From Gemmataceae bacterium (GTDB lineage: Bacteria; Planctomycetota; Planctomycetia; Gemmatales; Gemmataceae), in contig JADLBT010000173.1 of NCBI GenBank assembly GCA_020847555.1, positions 1-7,428 of the forward strand: 7,428 bases of DNA. Reading direction: 5' to 3'. Made by a program: the position numbers and the translations under genes. Of this stretch, positions 6,472 through 7,428 are shown piece by piece. The notes under the pieces were generated by a model. It was not told the DNA's origin, searched no databases, and saw only the letters and a program-made list of their open reading frames with translations. The first letter of the stretch is position 1. Every line of letters begins with the position of its first letter.

Positions 6472-6666
6472 ATGATAAAGGTGCAATGCCCGATCTGTCA
6501 GCGCTCGATGGACGGGGGAGCAGCGGAGTGGCCGGAACAGCCGTTCTGCAGCCCGCGCTGCAAGTTGATCGACCTCGGGCGCTGGCTCGGCGAGGAATAC
6601 GGCGTCCGGGCGCCCCCCGGCGAGGAGCCGGAGGATCCGGAAGGCGACGCGAACATCCCCCCCTAA
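6472..6666 (+). CDS. yacG: YacG-type zinc protein (DNA gyrase inhibitor family)
   Basis: A 64-residue protein with the YacG zinc motif: C6-P-I-C9, a 16-residue gap, then C26-S-P-R-C30. This is followed by the characteristic [13 protein letters not shown] (31-43) and an acidic Pro-rich end (EEPEDPEGD). E. coli YacG is 65 residues and binds the gyrase B subunit, inhibiting its activity; the same role here is inferred from family. The ATG lies 7 bases after the FmdB-like stop and has no clear Shine-Dalgarno, so translation is probably coupled. The frame is open upstream, overlapping the FmdB-like gene, but that extension is an arginine-rich shadow. It is the last gene before the terminator. Confidence 0.9.
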   Translation: MIKVQCPICQRSMDGGAAEWPEQPFCSPRCKLIDLGRWLGEEYGVRAPPGEEPEDPEGDANIPP

Positions 6667-6668
6667 GC

Positions 6669-6685
6669 CGGCCGCAGAACGGCCG
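6669..6685. repeat. small hairpin just after yacG
   Basis: CGGCCG at 6669-6674 pairs with CGGCCG at 6680-6685 around a CAGAA loop, starting 2 bases after the yacG stop. It precedes the main terminator by 12 bases and has no T-run. It may aid 3'-end stability or be incidental. Confidence 0.45.
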
Positions 6686-6697
6686 TTCCCATAGAGC

Positions 6698-6732
6698 AGA
6701 GGCGTAGTGTTGAACTACGCCTCTCTTTTTTT
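6698..6732 (+). terminator. rho-independent terminator of the chaperone operon
   Basis: AGAGGCGTAGT (6698-6708) pairs perfectly with ACTACGCCTCT (6714-6724) around the loop GTTGA. A C and then seven consecutive T (6726-6732) follow. This is a textbook intrinsic terminator located 31 bases after yacG, and it closes the groEL1-to-yacG transcription unit. Confidence 0.93.
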
Positions 6733-6761
6733 GCGCGCCGCGGCGCCAATTCGGGTATCAT
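6731..6761 (+). promoter_or_regulatory. weak candidate promoter for the NYN-domain gene
   Basis: TATCAT at 6756-6761 resembles a -10 box and lies 36 bases before the next gene's ATG. The best -35, TTGCGC at 6731-6736, is at a long 19-base spacing. A promoter is expected here because a strong terminator lies immediately upstream, but the boxes themselves are poor. Confidence 0.3.
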
Positions 6762-6797
6762 CGAGGAAGACAGTCCGCCCCACCCGAAGGGCACCCG

Positions 6798-7428
6798 ATG
6801 GCCGCCTCCTACCTGATCGACGGCTACAACGTGCGGCACGTCATGGGCGTGCTCGGCGGGCGCCTCGGACCCGCGGGGCTCGAGCGCGCGCGGCAGCGGT
6901 TGCTCGGCCTGCTCGCGGGCGGGTTCGGGGACGAGGCTGGGTCGGTCACGGTGGTGTTTGACTCGACCACACCTCCGCGCGGCGTTCCCGCCGAGCAGGT
7001 TTACCGCGGCGTGCAGGTGCGGTTCGCCGTCAAGCAACCGGAGGCAGACGATCTGATCGAGGAACTGATCCGGCGGTGTTCCGCGCCGCGCCAGCTGACG
7101 CTGGTGTCGGACGACCACCGCTTGCAGCAGGCCGCCCGGCGCCGGGACTGTCAGGTGCAGGGGTGCGAGGGGTTTCTGACGTGGCTCGGGCGGCACCGTC
7201 GCGAGCGCACGCGCCGCGCCACCGCTACGCCGGAAAAGCGCGAACGACCGACCAGCGCGGAAGCGCAGCGCTGGCTGGCCGAGTTCGCCGACCTGGCCGA
7301 CGACCCGGATTTCAAGTGCCTGTTTGAGCCGTTTCGCTTTGAGGAATGCGCGCGCGGCCGGCCGTCGTCGGACCAGCCCGGAGCGCCAGCGCCGGACGCT
7401 GGTGGTGCCCGGCGCTGGCGCTCCGGGC
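6798..7428 (+). CDS. NYN-domain (YacP/Rae1-like) RNase, partial at the right edge
   Basis: An open frame of 210 codons with no stop before the window ends. It begins MAASYLIDGYNVRH, the NYN_YacP opening with the putative metal ligand D8. It continues with VVFDS (D55), PEADDLIEELI (D84/D85) and LTLVSDDHRLQQAA (D105/D106), then FLTWL (126-130). These acidic positions fit the PIN-like metal-dependent nuclease fold. The B. subtilis relative YacP/Rae1 is a ribosome-associated mRNA endonuclease; this activity here is inferred. A basic linker (131-150) and a second conserved-looking segment, AQRWLAEFADLADDPDFKCLFEPF, follow. GAAGGG at 6786-6791 lies 6 bases before the ATG. From residue 193 on, the frame is encoded by an inverted repeat, so the true C-terminus is uncertain. 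The gene is separated from the chaperone operon by its terminator. Confidence 0.85.
   Translation, partial: MAASYLIDGYNVRHVMGVLGGRLGPAGLERARQRLLGLLAGGFGDEAGSVTVVFDSTTPPRGVPAEQVYRGVQVRFAVKQPEADDLIEELIRRCSAPRQLTLVSDDHRLQQAARRRDCQVQGCEGFLTWLGRHRRERTRRATATPEKRERPTSAEAQRWLAEFADLADDPDFKCLFEPFRFEECARGRPSSDQPGAPAPDAGGARRWRSG
7376..7428. repeat. 20-bp perfect inverted repeat at the right edge
   Basis: The arm at 7376-7395 is exactly complementary to that at 7409-7428, with a 13-base loop. The arms are very GC-rich and built around CGCCAGCG/CGCTGGCG. The repeat reaches the last base of the window, so it may extend further. It lies inside the open frame of the NYN-domain gene. It could be a dispersed palindromic element or a read-through hairpin at the gene's 3' end. 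Confidence 0.8.

Noticed and set aside
6663..7196. Minus-strand open frame of 177 codons over the terminator and NYN gene
   Set aside because: It runs through the intrinsic terminator and lies antisense to a clear NYN_YacP domain.

Overview
This is a high-GC stretch of bacterial chromosome carrying a dense, one-directional chaperone operon. The order on the + strand is groEL (copy 1), groES, groEL (copy 2), dnaJ, grpE, a FmdB-type zinc-ribbon gene and yacG, followed by a strong intrinsic terminator. Next comes a separate NYN/YacP-type RNase gene that is still open at the right edge. The two GroEL paralogues around one GroES, the dnaJ-before-grpE order without dnaK or hrcA, and GC-rich gaps full of inverted repeats suggest a planctomycete, possibly of the Gemmata group. 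That assignment is inference from style and gene content; there is no rRNA or other marker here.

Layout: 1-368 is a non-coding leader with a TTGACA hexamer, a 17-base palindrome (108-124) and a perfect 15-bp inverted repeat (241-255/308-322). Bases 369-2063 are GroEL1 with a His/Asp cluster and a Gly-Gly-Met tail; 2144-2473 are GroES; 2567-4186 are GroEL2, which lacks that tail. Bases 4293-5438 are full-length type I DnaJ, 5497-6036 are GrpE (GTG start), 6135-6464 are the FmdB-like zinc ribbon, and 6472-6666 are YacG. The terminator is at 6698-6732. The NYN-domain gene begins at 6798, and a 20-bp-arm inverted repeat fills the last 53 bases.

The genes form two folding modules. GroEL/GroES is the chamber chaperonin. 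DnaJ/GrpE are the co-chaperone and nucleotide-exchange factor of a DnaK that must be encoded elsewhere. FmdB-like and YacG are small zinc proteins that appear to ride at the operon's end. No CIRCE element (the HrcA operator) is visible, so control of this operon probably uses something else; the palindrome near the candidate promoter and the structured leader are the best candidates.

I found no wholly new system. The most unusual aspects are the EL-ES-EL arrangement with one chaperonin altered at polypeptide-binding positions, and the different inverted-repeat structures in the intergenic gaps. One of these is an 88-base near-perfect hairpin directly before the dnaJ ribosome-binding site.
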